Assembly: GCF_006717045.1 (NCBI RefSeq)
Contig: NZ_VFPH01000002.1
Location: 434,001 to 498,000 of the forward strand
DNA length: 64,000 bases
DNA from: Pseudonocardia cypriaca
Lineage (GTDB): Bacteria; Actinomycetota; Actinomycetes; Mycobacteriales; Pseudonocardiaceae
Direction: 5' to 3'
Both the position numbers and the translations under genes were made by a program. The notes under the pieces are model-generated. The model did not search any database. It was not told the origin of the DNA and saw only the letters and a program-made list of their open reading frames with translations. Positions 33,651 through 40,708 of this stretch are shown in pieces (within the stretch, counting starts at the first letter, position 1; each line of letters begins with the position of its first letter).

Positions 33651-34658
33651 CTACGGCCGCCGACCGTTCGCCTCCTGCCGGCCGTGACCGCTTCCGACGG
33701 GCGCGGTGAAGGTCCGGCGGTACGAGCCCGGCGACAGTCCGATCGTGGCGTGGAGGTGCTTGCGGAGCAGCGTCGCACTGCCGAACCCGGTGACGGTGGC
33801 GATCTGGTCGACGGTCAGATCGGAAGTCTCGAGCAAGCGGCGCGCCGCGTCGACCCGTCGCTGGATCAGCCACTGCGCCGGGGTCTCGCCGACCTCGGCC
33901 CGGAAACGGCGGGAGAAGGTCCGCACGCTCATGTTCGCGTGCCGCGCGAGGTCGGCGAGACCGATCGGCTCGTCGAGGTGGGCCAGCGCCCAGGTCCGGG
34001 TGGCCGCGGTCGACGACTCGGGGTCGATCGGCAGCGGGTGGTCGATGAACTGGGCCTGGCCGCCGTCCCGCCAGGGGGCGACGACGCATCGCCGTGCCGC
34101 ACCGTTGGCCACCTCGGCCCCGTGGTCGCGCCGGACCAGGTGCAGGCACAGATCGATCCCCGCGGCACCGCCGGCCGAGGTGAGCACCTGGCCGTTGTCG
34201 ACGAACAGCACGTCGGGATCGACCCGTACCTGCGGGAAGAGGTCCGCAAAGGCTCGGCACAGGGCCCAGTGGGTCGTCGCGGACCGGCCGTCGAGCAGGC
34301 CCGCTGCAGCGAGCACGAACGCCGAGGTGCAGAGGCTGACGATGCGACCGGACGGTGGGACGAGCGCGAGCGCCGCGGTGAGCTCGTCGGGAAGGGCACC
34401 GGTGGCCAGCAACTCGGGCGTCGGTTCCTGCGTCGCGATCACGACCGTGTCCGCCCGTGCGAGCAGGCGCTCGTCGTGCTCCACCACGACGACGAAGTCC
34501 TGGCTGGTGCGCACCGGTCGCCCACCGAGCGAGCACGTGGACACGCTGTAAAGGTTCCGGCCGTGCCGATCGAGGGCCTCCCGGAAGACCCGGGCCGGGA
34601 TACCCAGGTCGAACGGGATCACCCCGTCGAGAGCCAGAACGGCGACGCGATGGGGCAT
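33651..34658 (-). CDS. GlxA family AraC-type transcriptional regulator
   Basis: This is a 335-residue regulator with an N-terminal DJ-1/PfpI-like domain and a C-terminal AraC double HTH. The first domain has VAVLALDGVIPFDLGIP, the elbow SLCTSAFVLAAAGLLDG with its Cys, and TTHWALC. The HTH region has GLADLARHANMSVRTFSRRF and TVDQIATVTGFGSATLLRKH. GlxA-type regulators sense small metabolites, some of them choline or nitrogen compounds. ATG 34658 starts the usual PHRVAVLAL sequence; GTG 34676 is an alternative. It is divergent from the oxidoreductase at 34729 with 70 bp between, which makes that gene the probable target. Confidence 0.92.
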   Translation of the reverse strand: MPHRVAVLALDGVIPFDLGIPARVFREALDRHGRNLYSVSTCSLGGRPVRTSQDFVVVVEHDERLLARADTVVIATQEPTPELLATGALPDELTAALALVPPSGRIVSLCTSAFVLAAAGLLDGRSATTHWALCRAFADLFPQVRVDPDVLFVDNGQVLTSAGGAAGIDLCLHLVRRDHGAEVANGAARRCVVAPWRDGGQAQFIDHPLPIDPESSTAATRTWALAHLDEPIGLADLARHANMSVRTFSRRFRAEVGETPAQWLIQRRVDAARRLLETSDLTVDQIATVTGFGSATLLRKHLHATIGLSPGSYRRTFTAPVGSGHGRQEANGRRP

Positions 34659-34728
34659 GGCCAGAATGTTACGCACGATGTCTTTCTAGCCACTGCCCTG
34701 CGTTCTCGAGTCGGACCAGGCTGGACGC

Positions 34729-35694
34729 ATGCCCGAACAGATCAACACCATGCGTGCGGTCGTCCAGCACCGCCTCGGTGGTGGCGAGGTGCTCGCCGTC
34801 GAGACGCTCCCGCGGCCCGTGCCACTGCCCACCGAGGTTCTCGTCCGCGTCCACGCCGCCGGGGTGAACCCCGTCGACTGGAAGACGCGGCAAGGACACG
34901 GGATGGCCGGTGTCCTCGGCGAACCGCCCTTCGTCCTCGGCTGGGACGTGGCGGGCGTGGTCGAGGAGGTCGGTTTCGGTGTCACGACCCTGGCCGTGGG
35001 AGACCGGGTCTTCGGCATGCCGTGGTTCCCGCGCGCAGCAGGTGGCTACGCCGAGTACGTCACCGCGCCGGCGCGCCAGTTCACCCACTCACCGACCTCG
35101 CTGAGCGATGCGCAGGCCGCGGCGGTGCCGCTGGCGGCGCTCACGGCATGGCAGATCCTCGTCGACACCTTGCACGTGCAGCCGGGACAGCGGGTCCTGA
35201 TCACGGCGGCGGCCGGGGGTGTCGGCCACTTCGCGGTCCAGTTCGCCCGTCATCTCGGCGCGCACGTGGTGGCGACCGCGAGCACCGCGAACCACGAGTG
35301 GCTGCGCGAGCTCGGCGCGAACGAGGTCGTGGACTACCACGAAGCCGGGTACGAATCGCTGATCGAGGACGTCGACAGCGTCGTCGACCTGGTCGGCGGG
35401 GGCGAGGACCTGCGGCTGGTCGCCACCCTGCGCGAGGGCGGGTCGATCGTCGCCGTGCCCGGCGGGGTGTCCGAGGCGCTCGCCGCAGCGGTCGAGACCA
35501 TCGGCGGCCGCGCGTCCGCGTTCCTCGTCGAGCCCGACGGCGCCGCGCTCGCGCGCATCGCCGAACTGATCGACGCCGGCGACGTCCGGGTCGAGGTCGC
35601 ACGCACCTTCCCCCTCGAACAGGCCGCCGCCGCGCACGCCCTCGGCGAGACGAACCGCACGCGCGGCAAGATCGTCCTGGCCGTCGGCTCCTGA
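34729..35694 (+). CDS. NADP-dependent zinc-free alcohol dehydrogenase/quinone oxidoreductase
   Basis: This 321-residue medium-chain reductase resembles quinone oxidoreductase. The GroES-like domain has TEVLVRVHAAGVNPVDWKTR and LGWDVAGVVEEVG. The Rossmann domain has RVLITAAAGGVGHFAVQFAR and the C-terminal GETNRTRGKIVLAV. Zinc-ligand cysteines are absent. It shares the family with the gene at 17068 but differs in sequence, so it is not a recent duplicate. It is followed 9 bp later by a NIPSNAP gene with its own GAGGAGA site, so the two likely form one unit. The GlxA-type gene is divergent. The ribosome site at ATG 34729 is weak. Confidence 0.92.
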   Translation: MPEQINTMRAVVQHRLGGGEVLAVETLPRPVPLPTEVLVRVHAAGVNPVDWKTRQGHGMAGVLGEPPFVLGWDVAGVVEEVGFGVTTLAVGDRVFGMPWFPRAAGGYAEYVTAPARQFTHSPTSLSDAQAAAVPLAALTAWQILVDTLHVQPGQRVLITAAAGGVGHFAVQFARHLGAHVVATASTANHEWLRELGANEVVDYHEAGYESLIEDVDSVVDLVGGGEDLRLVATLREGGSIVAVPGGVSEALAAAVETIGGRASAFLVEPDGAALARIAELIDAGDVRVEVARTFPLEQAAAAHALGETNRTRGKIVLAVGS

Positions 35695-35703
35695 GGAGAC
35701 CAC

Positions 35704-36024
35704 ATGTTCTACGAGATCCGCCGCTACCAGACCCGCCCCGGACGCCGGGACGACTGGGTCCGCTACATGGAAGGCACCGTCATCCCGTTCCAGCAGGCCA
35801 AGGGGATGACCGTGATCGCCTCGTTCATCGACGAAGAGGACGAGGACGGCTACGTCTGGATCCGCCGGTTCGACGACGAGGACGACCGCGTGACGCGCTA
35901 CGCCGCCGTCTACGAGGACCCCGAGTGGCGCGAGCGCATCGGCCCGGCGGTCCGCGAGCTGCTGCTCATGGATCGCATGGTCGTCACCCGGGTGCAGCCG
36001 ACGCCCGCGTCGGCGATGCAGTGA
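35704..36024 (+). CDS. NIPSNAP family protein
   Basis: This is a 106-residue ferredoxin-like (dimeric alpha-beta barrel) protein of the NIPSNAP family. It begins with the typical MFYEIRRYQTRPGRRDDWV and carries the acidic stretch DEEDEDGYVWIRRFDDEDDR and the conserved YEDPEWRERIGP. Bacterial members act as small-molecule or flavin-associated accessory proteins, and many sit next to oxidoreductases, as here. A strong GAGGAGA site lies seven bases before ATG 35704. Membership in the operon with the oxidoreductase at 34729 is likely. A catalytic role is not established. Confidence 0.9.
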   Translation: MFYEIRRYQTRPGRRDDWVRYMEGTVIPFQQAKGMTVIASFIDEEDEDGYVWIRRFDDEDDRVTRYAAVYEDPEWRERIGPAVRELLLMDRMVVTRVQPTPASAMQ

Positions 36025-36052
36025 GCCCCGTTACGTCCAGGAGGAGACCGGC

Positions 36053-36136
36053 ATGACCGGCAGCGGCAACGCCGACCAGGACCGCCGGGCCGCCGAGAAG
36101 GCCCTCAGCTCCCTCGGGTTCGACCTTCCCGACTGA
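36053..36136 (+). CDS. 27-residue ORF with a strong ribosome site
   Basis: An AGGAGGAG site seven bases before ATG 36053 drives a 27-codon frame that starts MTGSGNADQDRR and ends GFDLPD. It lies 28 bp after the NIPSNAP stop, on the same strand, and ends 36 bp before the convergent LLM gene. The peptide is hydrophilic with one amphipathic stretch (AAEKALSSLGF). It may be a small protein of the same operon, or the start of a gene whose remainder was deleted. No homology is recognised. Confidence 0.45.
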   Translation: MTGSGNADQDRRAAEKALSSLGFDLPD

Positions 36137-36172
36137 TTCCGCACCGCGCCGGACCCTCGCAGTCCACCGGCG

Positions 36173-36961
36173 TCAACCACCCAGCCGGTCTCGCCACGCC
36201 ACCCAGGCGCGGACCGTGGACAGGTCGAAGTCGGGTCCGTGCACCTCCATCGTGAACGTGGTGACGCCCTGCTCCAGCAGCGCGGAGCCGTTCACATCGG
36301 GGTCGCCGCTCACGCCTGCCGACAGCTCGATCTCACCTGGATCGCGACCGAGCTCGGCGCAGTGCTCGGCGAGCACCTGCTTCTTGCGCGTGAACTCCGA
36401 GCCGGACGAGAACCAGTGCCAGATGTCGGCGTGCCTGGCCACCAGGCGCAACGTCTTCTGCTCGCCGCCACCTCCGATCAGGATCGGCACCTTGTGGGCG
36501 GGCGGCGGGTTCAGCTTGGCGAATCGCTGCTCGATCCGGGGCAGCGCATCGGCCAGTCGCTGCACCCGGCTGCCGGGCGTGCCGAACTCGTAGCCGTACT
36601 CGACGAAATCTGTTTCCATCGCACCCGCGCCGATGCCGAGGATCAGCCTGCCGCCGCTGATGTGGTCGACGGTGCGGGCCATGTCTGCGACGAGGTCCGG
36701 GTTGCGGAAGCTGATGGCCGTCACCAGCGGACCCAACTGCACGCGCGAGGTCTGCTCGGCCCAGGCGGCCAGCATGGTCCAGCATTCGAAGTGCTTGCCG
36801 TGCGCGTCGCCCGAAATGGGCAGGAAGTGGTCCCAGTTGAAGATCATGTCCACGCCGATGTCCTCGACCTGGGCAACGACACGTCGGAGGGCTGAGTAGT
36901 CGACGTGCTGAGGAGCGATCTGGACACCGATCCGAACCGGGCGGGAGCGTGGGGTTGGCAT
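36173..36961 (-). CDS. LLM-class F420-dependent oxidoreductase
   Basis: This is a 262-residue luciferase-like monooxygenase-fold protein of the F420-using group. Typical pieces are VRIGVQIAPQHVDYSALR, DMIFNWDHFLPIS, LGPLVTAISFRNPDLVADMARTV, SGGRLILGIGAGAMETDF and the repeated IPILIGGGGEQKTLRLVARHAD-like block (KVPILIGGGGEQ). It is shorter than many LLM enzymes but complete at both ends. Coenzyme F420 is made by most actinobacteria, so a reductase of an unknown carbonyl or imine is likely. ATG 36961 is chosen; GTG 36970 is possible. The neighbours give no clear pathway. Confidence 0.9.
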   Translation of the reverse strand: MPTPRSRPVRIGVQIAPQHVDYSALRRVVAQVEDIGVDMIFNWDHFLPISGDAHGKHFECWTMLAAWAEQTSRVQLGPLVTAISFRNPDLVADMARTVDHISGGRLILGIGAGAMETDFVEYGYEFGTPGSRVQRLADALPRIEQRFAKLNPPPAHKVPILIGGGGEQKTLRLVARHADIWHWFSSGSEFTRKKQVLAEHCAELGRDPGEIELSAGVSGDPDVNGSALLEQGVTTFTMEVHGPDFDLSTVRAWVAWRDRLGG

Positions 36962-37020
36962 GATCGGCACTCTAGGCTCGTCGTCACGAGCGTCGGAGTG
37001 GCTGTTTGCGTCGTGCGACG

Positions 37021-37433
37021 TCAGGGGCGGAGCGCCACCAGGAGATCGACCACGTAGGTCTCCTCCACCTCCTGACGAGGGAAGACCCTGCCCGTCCGCT
37101 CACGCTCCTCGACGAAGAACGCCTGACGGTCGGCCTCGTCGAGGACCAGGAACGCCGAGCGGCTGCCGATGTTGGCCAGATGCACGTCCAAGCTGACGGT
37201 GCGACTCCAGCGCACCTGACGGCGCGCCACCCGCAGACCCGTCAGCCCCGCCAGCCGGATGGCATCGCTGTCCGAAGGGCTCCCGGCAGGCCTTGGCCTT
37301 CCCCGCAGTGGTGCGCAATGCGTTCGTGCTGCTCGCGGATCCACGGCACGTCGAAAGGTGGGTAAGAAGGCCTGCTCGCTGCGTACTGAGCCGCGGCGAC
37401 GTCGAAGGAGTGAGCGCGAGAGCTGACGTTCAC
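37021..37433 (-). pseudogene. Decayed class I SAM-dependent methyltransferase
   Basis: Two different minus frames carry the two ends of one methyltransferase. The frame starting GTG 37433 gives RAHSFDVAAAQYAASRPSYP, the characteristic N-terminus of a Methyltransf_11/25 protein. Downstream, the other frame gives VRWSRTVSLDVHLANIGSRS and VFPRQEVEETYVVDLLVALR, the family C-terminus. The SAM-binding glycine motif and about 100 residues between are missing, and the reading frame shifts near 37330. I read this as an internal deletion plus frameshift. It lies immediately upstream of the sigma-54 locus and could be a scar of the event that inserted that locus. Confidence 0.7.
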
Positions 37434-37586
37434 ACCTCACATCATCGTCTCTCCGAGCAGGTCCGAGCGGCCATGCGGTTGGGGCGCCTGGCCGTAACGG
37501 TCCTACCCCGTGGGCCCGAGCCTGCTGACGCATGACACCTCGGGTCCTTGGTGGCACGTCACCTCGAGACGATCAAGGCGCGGCCC

Positions 37587-37602
37587 TGGCACGGAATGTG
37601 CA
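37587..37602 (+). promoter_or_regulatory. Sigma-54-type promoter of rpoN
   Basis: The sequence TGGCACGGAATGTGCA matches the -24/-12 consensus TGGCACG-N4-TTGCA except for G in place of the first T of the -12 element. The GG (37588-37589) and GC (37600-37601) are exactly 10 bp apart. It ends 44 bp before the rpoN start, so RpoN may control its own gene. Confidence 0.7.
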
Positions 37603-37645
37603 GATGAAGGGTCGTCACGGTGATGCTCACCCAGCGGAGGCCGAC

Positions 37646-38956
37646 ATGCCGGCACCGGGCACGGTTGCGATGGGTTGGTCGATGGCCGCGCAGCCCGGCC
37701 AGCGGTTGGAGCACCGGATCGGGCCGGCGCAGCTGCTGCTGAGCGAATTGCTCGCGCTGCCGGCGGCCGGCCTCGAAGAGCGGATGACCGTCGAGCTCGA
37801 CGCGAACGCCGCCCTCGAGCTGGCCCCGGCACCGATGTGCGCGAGATGTGGTCGCCCCGCCTGGGGCGCCGACTGTCCGTTCTGCAGCCGGTCGTCGTTG
37901 CAACGGCGCCGTGAGCGAGTCGATCTGCCCGATCCGGTCGATCGCGTCGCGGCCCCGACAACCTCGCGCGAGTCGCTCCTCGCCGATGCAGCACATGGCC
38001 TGCGCCCGGCCGAACAACTCGTCGCCGCGCACCTGCTCGCCGAGGTCGACGACCTCGGGCTGCTCGCCGAGCCGGTGTCGGTCGTGGCGGCCAGGCTCGG
38101 CGTGCCCGTCGGCGCGCTGCAGCGGGTGATCGACGTCCTGCGCGCCTCCGGGTCGCCGGGAATCTGCGCTCCCGGGCTGGCCGAGCGCCTGCGGCTGCAG
38201 GTGTCCGCGCTGGCTGAGGTCGGCGTCGTCCCGCACGAGGTCTTCGCCCTCGTCGAACATGGGCTCGGCCACCTCGTCGACGGGTCGGCCGAGGACGTGG
38301 CCACGGTGTGTGGTCTGGGTCCGGACGAGGTGTGTTCGGCTCTCGGCTGGATCCGCGCACGTGTCGAGGCCGACCTGTTCGTCCGCGATGACGCCGCGGC
38401 ATCGGGCGTCGTCGACATCGTGGTGCGGTGGGAGGAGGACCGGCTCGTCCTCGACGTGGCACCGGGGCCGTGGTCCGGGCTGCGGGTCGCCGAGTCCTAT
38501 CGCGCGGCCACCGGTGATCCACGCGTCGACGAGGACATCGCGCGGGCCCGGAGGTTCATCGACGGCATCTCCCGCCGGGCGAGCACGATGCTGCGGGTCG
38601 CCCAGGTGGTCCTCGCCCGCCAGTCGCGCCGGATCGTGGAAGGACCCCGGGCTCATCTACCGCTGCTGCGTCGCGACGTCGCGGAAGAGATCGGCGTCCA
38701 CGAATCGACGGTGAGCCGCGCGGTGGCCGGGAAGCACCTCCTGCTTCCCTCCGGCGAGACGGTCGCGTTCGGCGCGCTGTTCGGCGCGGCCCGCGGCGTG
38801 CAGCACTGCCTCTGCGATCTGGTCGCCTGCGAGACGGTGCCGCAATCCGACGTGGAGCTGATGAACGCGCTCGCGGAACGGGGGCACCGGATCGCCCGGC
38901 GGACGGTCGCGAAGTACCGGGCCGTCCTCGGGATCCCCCCGCAGCGCCTGCGCTGA
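37646..38956 (+). CDS. rpoN: RNA polymerase sigma-54 factor
   Basis: This is a 436-residue sigma-54. Region I is a Leu/Gln-rich helix (RIGPAQLLLSELLALPAAGL, residues 24-43). Residues 65-80 hold a C-x2-C-x8-C-x2-C zinc-ribbon-like motif in place of the usual acidic region II. The core-binding domain spans about 115-300, with GSPGICAPGLAERLRLQ near 169. The HTH reads VAEEIGVHESTVSRAVAGKH (345-364), and the RpoN box ARRTVAKYR is intact at 417-425. ATG 37646 has GGAGG five bases upstream and lies downstream of the -24/-12 promoter, so longer starts are excluded. Sigma-54 initiates only with an AAA+ activator; one is encoded at 47181-48644. RpoN is considered absent from Actinobacteria, so this is probably acquired or a rare lineage-specific copy. 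Confidence 0.93.
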   Translation: MPAPGTVAMGWSMAAQPGQRLEHRIGPAQLLLSELLALPAAGLEERMTVELDANAALELAPAPMCARCGRPAWGADCPFCSRSSLQRRRERVDLPDPVDRVAAPTTSRESLLADAAHGLRPAEQLVAAHLLAEVDDLGLLAEPVSVVAARLGVPVGALQRVIDVLRASGSPGICAPGLAERLRLQVSALAEVGVVPHEVFALVEHGLGHLVDGSAEDVATVCGLGPDEVCSALGWIRARVEADLFVRDDAAASGVVDIVVRWEEDRLVLDVAPGPWSGLRVAESYRAATGDPRVDEDIARARRFIDGISRRASTMLRVAQVVLARQSRRIVEGPRAHLPLLRRDVAEEIGVHESTVSRAVAGKHLLLPSGETVAFGALFGAARGVQHCLCDLVACETVPQSDVELMNALAERGHRIARRTVAKYRAVLGIPPQRLR

Positions 38957-38970
38957 TCCGCGCAGGGAGA

Positions 38971-39001
38971 AACCGCGTTCGCCGCGCACCGAACGGCGGT
39001 T
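38971..39001 (+). terminator. Hairpin terminator after rpoN
   Basis: AACCGCGTTCG pairs with CGAACGGCGGTT (one bulged G) around an 8-nt loop, 14 bp after the rpoN stop and 66 bp before the next -24/-12 promoter. It would separate rpoN from the operon behind it. No T-tract follows. Confidence 0.5.
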
Positions 39002-39066
39002 CGCCTCCTGTGGAGCTCACCGCCGGAAACACCGGGAAGCGCAGCTGTCCCACAAGGCGGCGGGCG

Positions 39067-39082
39067 CGGCACGGAACTTGCA
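39067..39082 (+). promoter_or_regulatory. Sigma-54-type promoter of the seven-gene operon
   Basis: The sequence CGGCACGGAACTTGCA matches consensus TGGCACG-N4-TTGCA at all positions but the first. GG (39068-39069) and GC (39080-39081) are 10 bp apart. Transcription would begin near 39093, 34 bp before the GTG start at 39127. It shares GGCACGGAA with the rpoN promoter. Confidence 0.8.
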
Positions 39083-39126
39083 GCAGCTGGGTGAGAACCC
39101 ATCCCACCGGGGCGAAGGAGGCCGCT

Positions 39127-39867
39127 GTGCACGATCTGGATCGAGCCATGTTCGAGTCCGAGAGATCGGACGGTGAGACCGCGGAAGCCGAACAGCAGGA
39201 GTTCCTCGAGACCCTCGGCGAGCTCGTGCACTCCGAAGGGGGCCAGGCGCCGGACTGGGGCCGGGCCGAGTTCGAGACGGGATGCGGGACCGGGATACCG
39301 GGTGGTCGCGCAGCCCGGGAGATCGCCATGGCGTCCGAGTTGCTCGAGGTGCAGACCGAGGCCGAACTGGACCGGTTCCTCGGCGGCGTGCTGCGTCGGG
39401 CGGCGGGCGCCGCTGGCGACCTCGCCGCTTCGGGCGCAAGCCGCGCACTCCGCGGCGTCCTCAAGAACGCCGCCGGCCGTGCCCTCCCCACCATCGGCCG
39501 CGCAGTGGGTGCGCGGATCGGGTTCGGCGACATCGGCGAACGGGTCGGCGCGTCGGCGGGCTCGCTCCTCGGACTCGAGCTCGAGGGACTGTCCGGCGAG
39601 GACCGCGAGTTCGAGGTGGCCCGCGCGTTCGTCCGGTTCGCCGACGCCGCGGCCAACGAAGCGGCTGCGGCGCCGAGCAACCTGGCGCCGGCCGACGTCG
39701 CGAATGCGGCGGTGACCAACGCGGCCCAGCAGCACATGCCCGGGCTGCTGACGTCGCAATCGGACGACATCACGCGGCCGCCGGCGTCCGGCGGCCGGTG
39801 GGCCCGACAGGGCAAAACGATCATCATCTACGGCGCCCCGCGCCCCGAACGAGGAGAACCGCGATGA
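39127..39867 (+). CDS. Acidic glycine-zipper-like protein A (paralogue of 39864-40697)
   Basis: This is a 246-residue protein of no named family. An acidic N-terminus (1-50) is followed by AMASELLEVQTEAELDRFLG (67-86), a basic amphipathic stretch, and a small-residue region (about 95-150) ending LLGLELEGLSGEDREFEVAR. The C-terminus is GGRWARQGKTIIIYGAPRP. All blocks recur in the same order in the next gene. There is no signal peptide. GTG 39127 has AAGGAGG upstream and lies after the predicted sigma-54 transcription start, which rules out the longer frame. It is the first gene of the operon. The small-residue segment suggests helix packing or membrane interaction; the function is unknown. Confidence 0.85.
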   Translation: MHDLDRAMFESERSDGETAEAEQQEFLETLGELVHSEGGQAPDWGRAEFETGCGTGIPGGRAAREIAMASELLEVQTEAELDRFLGGVLRRAAGAAGDLAASGASRALRGVLKNAAGRALPTIGRAVGARIGFGDIGERVGASAGSLLGLELEGLSGEDREFEVARAFVRFADAAANEAAAAPSNLAPADVANAAVTNAAQQHMPGLLTSQSDDITRPPASGGRWARQGKTIIIYGAPRPERGEPR

Positions 39868-40697
39868 GCCGCTACGAAACCCAGGAGTGGGAGTCGCTCG
39901 AGTTCGAGGGCGGCGAGCTGGAGTCGGAGGAACGCGAGGGCGAATGGGAGTCCCAGGAGTGGGAGTCCGAATCAGAGGAGATGGAGTTGGCCAACGAGCT
40001 CCTGGAGGTGACGAGCGAGCAGGAGTTGGAGCAGTTCCTCGGCAAGCTGTTCCGCAAGGCCGCCAAAACCGTCGGCGGCGCCATCAAGTCGCCGGTGGGC
40101 CGAGCGCTCGGTGATGCCCTGAAGGGCGTCGTCAAGACGGCACTGCCGATCGCGGGTGGCGCGGTGGGCACCTTCCTCGCGCCCGGCGTGGGCACCGCGA
40201 TCGGCTCCCAGCTCGGCTCCATGGCGGGGAAGATGTTCGAGCTGGAGCTCGAGGGGATGGACGAGCAGGAAGCCGAGTACGAGGTGGCCCGCCGCGTCGT
40301 CCGGCTCGCCAGCACGGCCGCCCGGCAAGCCGCGCGCGCCCCCCGCTCGGCGCCACCACGGGCCGTCGCCAAGGCGGCGCTCACCTCCGCGGCCAGGCGG
40401 CACGCTCCCGGCCTCATGCCTTCCGGCGCGGGCGGTCGGAAGGGGCAGCGCCGCCCACCCGGCCGGCGGCGGCAGCGGCAGCGGCGGGGTCAGCAGGCGT
40501 ACGGCGCCCCCTCGTACGGCGGGTACGGCTTCGACGGATCGGACGACGACGGCCGGCCGACCGATCAGGACACCGACGGCGACGACGGCGGCTACTTCGG
40601 CAGCGGCGGCGGGGCCGGCGGTGACTCCGATGGGCGCGAAGCATCCGGACGGTGGTCATGGGAGGACGGCAAGATCGTCGTCCACCTGAAGTCCTGA
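39864..40697 (+). CDS. Acidic-repeat, glycine-zipper protein B
   Basis: This 277-residue paralogue of the preceding gene starts in an ATGA overlap with it. Residues 1-40 are a Glu/Trp/Ser repeat region (WESLEFEGGELESEE, EWESQEWESESEE). Residues 41-64 read ELANELLEVTSEQELEQFLG and onward; 76-95 are basic. Residues 96-122 are a glycine-zipper hydrophobic segment with IAGGAVGTFLAPGVGTAIGS, as in pore-forming or membrane-inserting hairpins. Then come FELELEGMDEQEAEYEVAR, an Arg/Gln-rich linker, a Gly/Asp/Tyr-rich low-complexity tail (215-255) and SGRWSWEDGKIVVHL at the end. No secretion signal is present. I infer a membrane-active or assembly-forming protein. Confidence 0.87.
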   Translation: MSRYETQEWESLEFEGGELESEEREGEWESQEWESESEEMELANELLEVTSEQELEQFLGKLFRKAAKTVGGAIKSPVGRALGDALKGVVKTALPIAGGAVGTFLAPGVGTAIGSQLGSMAGKMFELELEGMDEQEAEYEVARRVVRLASTAARQAARAPRSAPPRAVAKAALTSAARRHAPGLMPSGAGGRKGQRRPPGRRRQRQRRGQQAYGAPSYGGYGFDGSDDDGRPTDQDTDGDDGGYFGSGGGAGGDSDGREASGRWSWEDGKIVVHLKS

Positions 40698-40708
40698 ACG
40701 CCGGCGCC

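Noticed and set aside
33526..33687. 53-codon plus-strand ORF with AGAAGGA before its ATG
   Set aside because: The spacing to the ATG is one base, the product is unrecognised and it overlaps the GlxA-type gene. Possible remnant only.
37559..38656. Large minus-strand frame opposite rpoN
   Set aside because: The plus strand encodes all sigma-54 motifs; the antisense frame is a GC-bias shadow.
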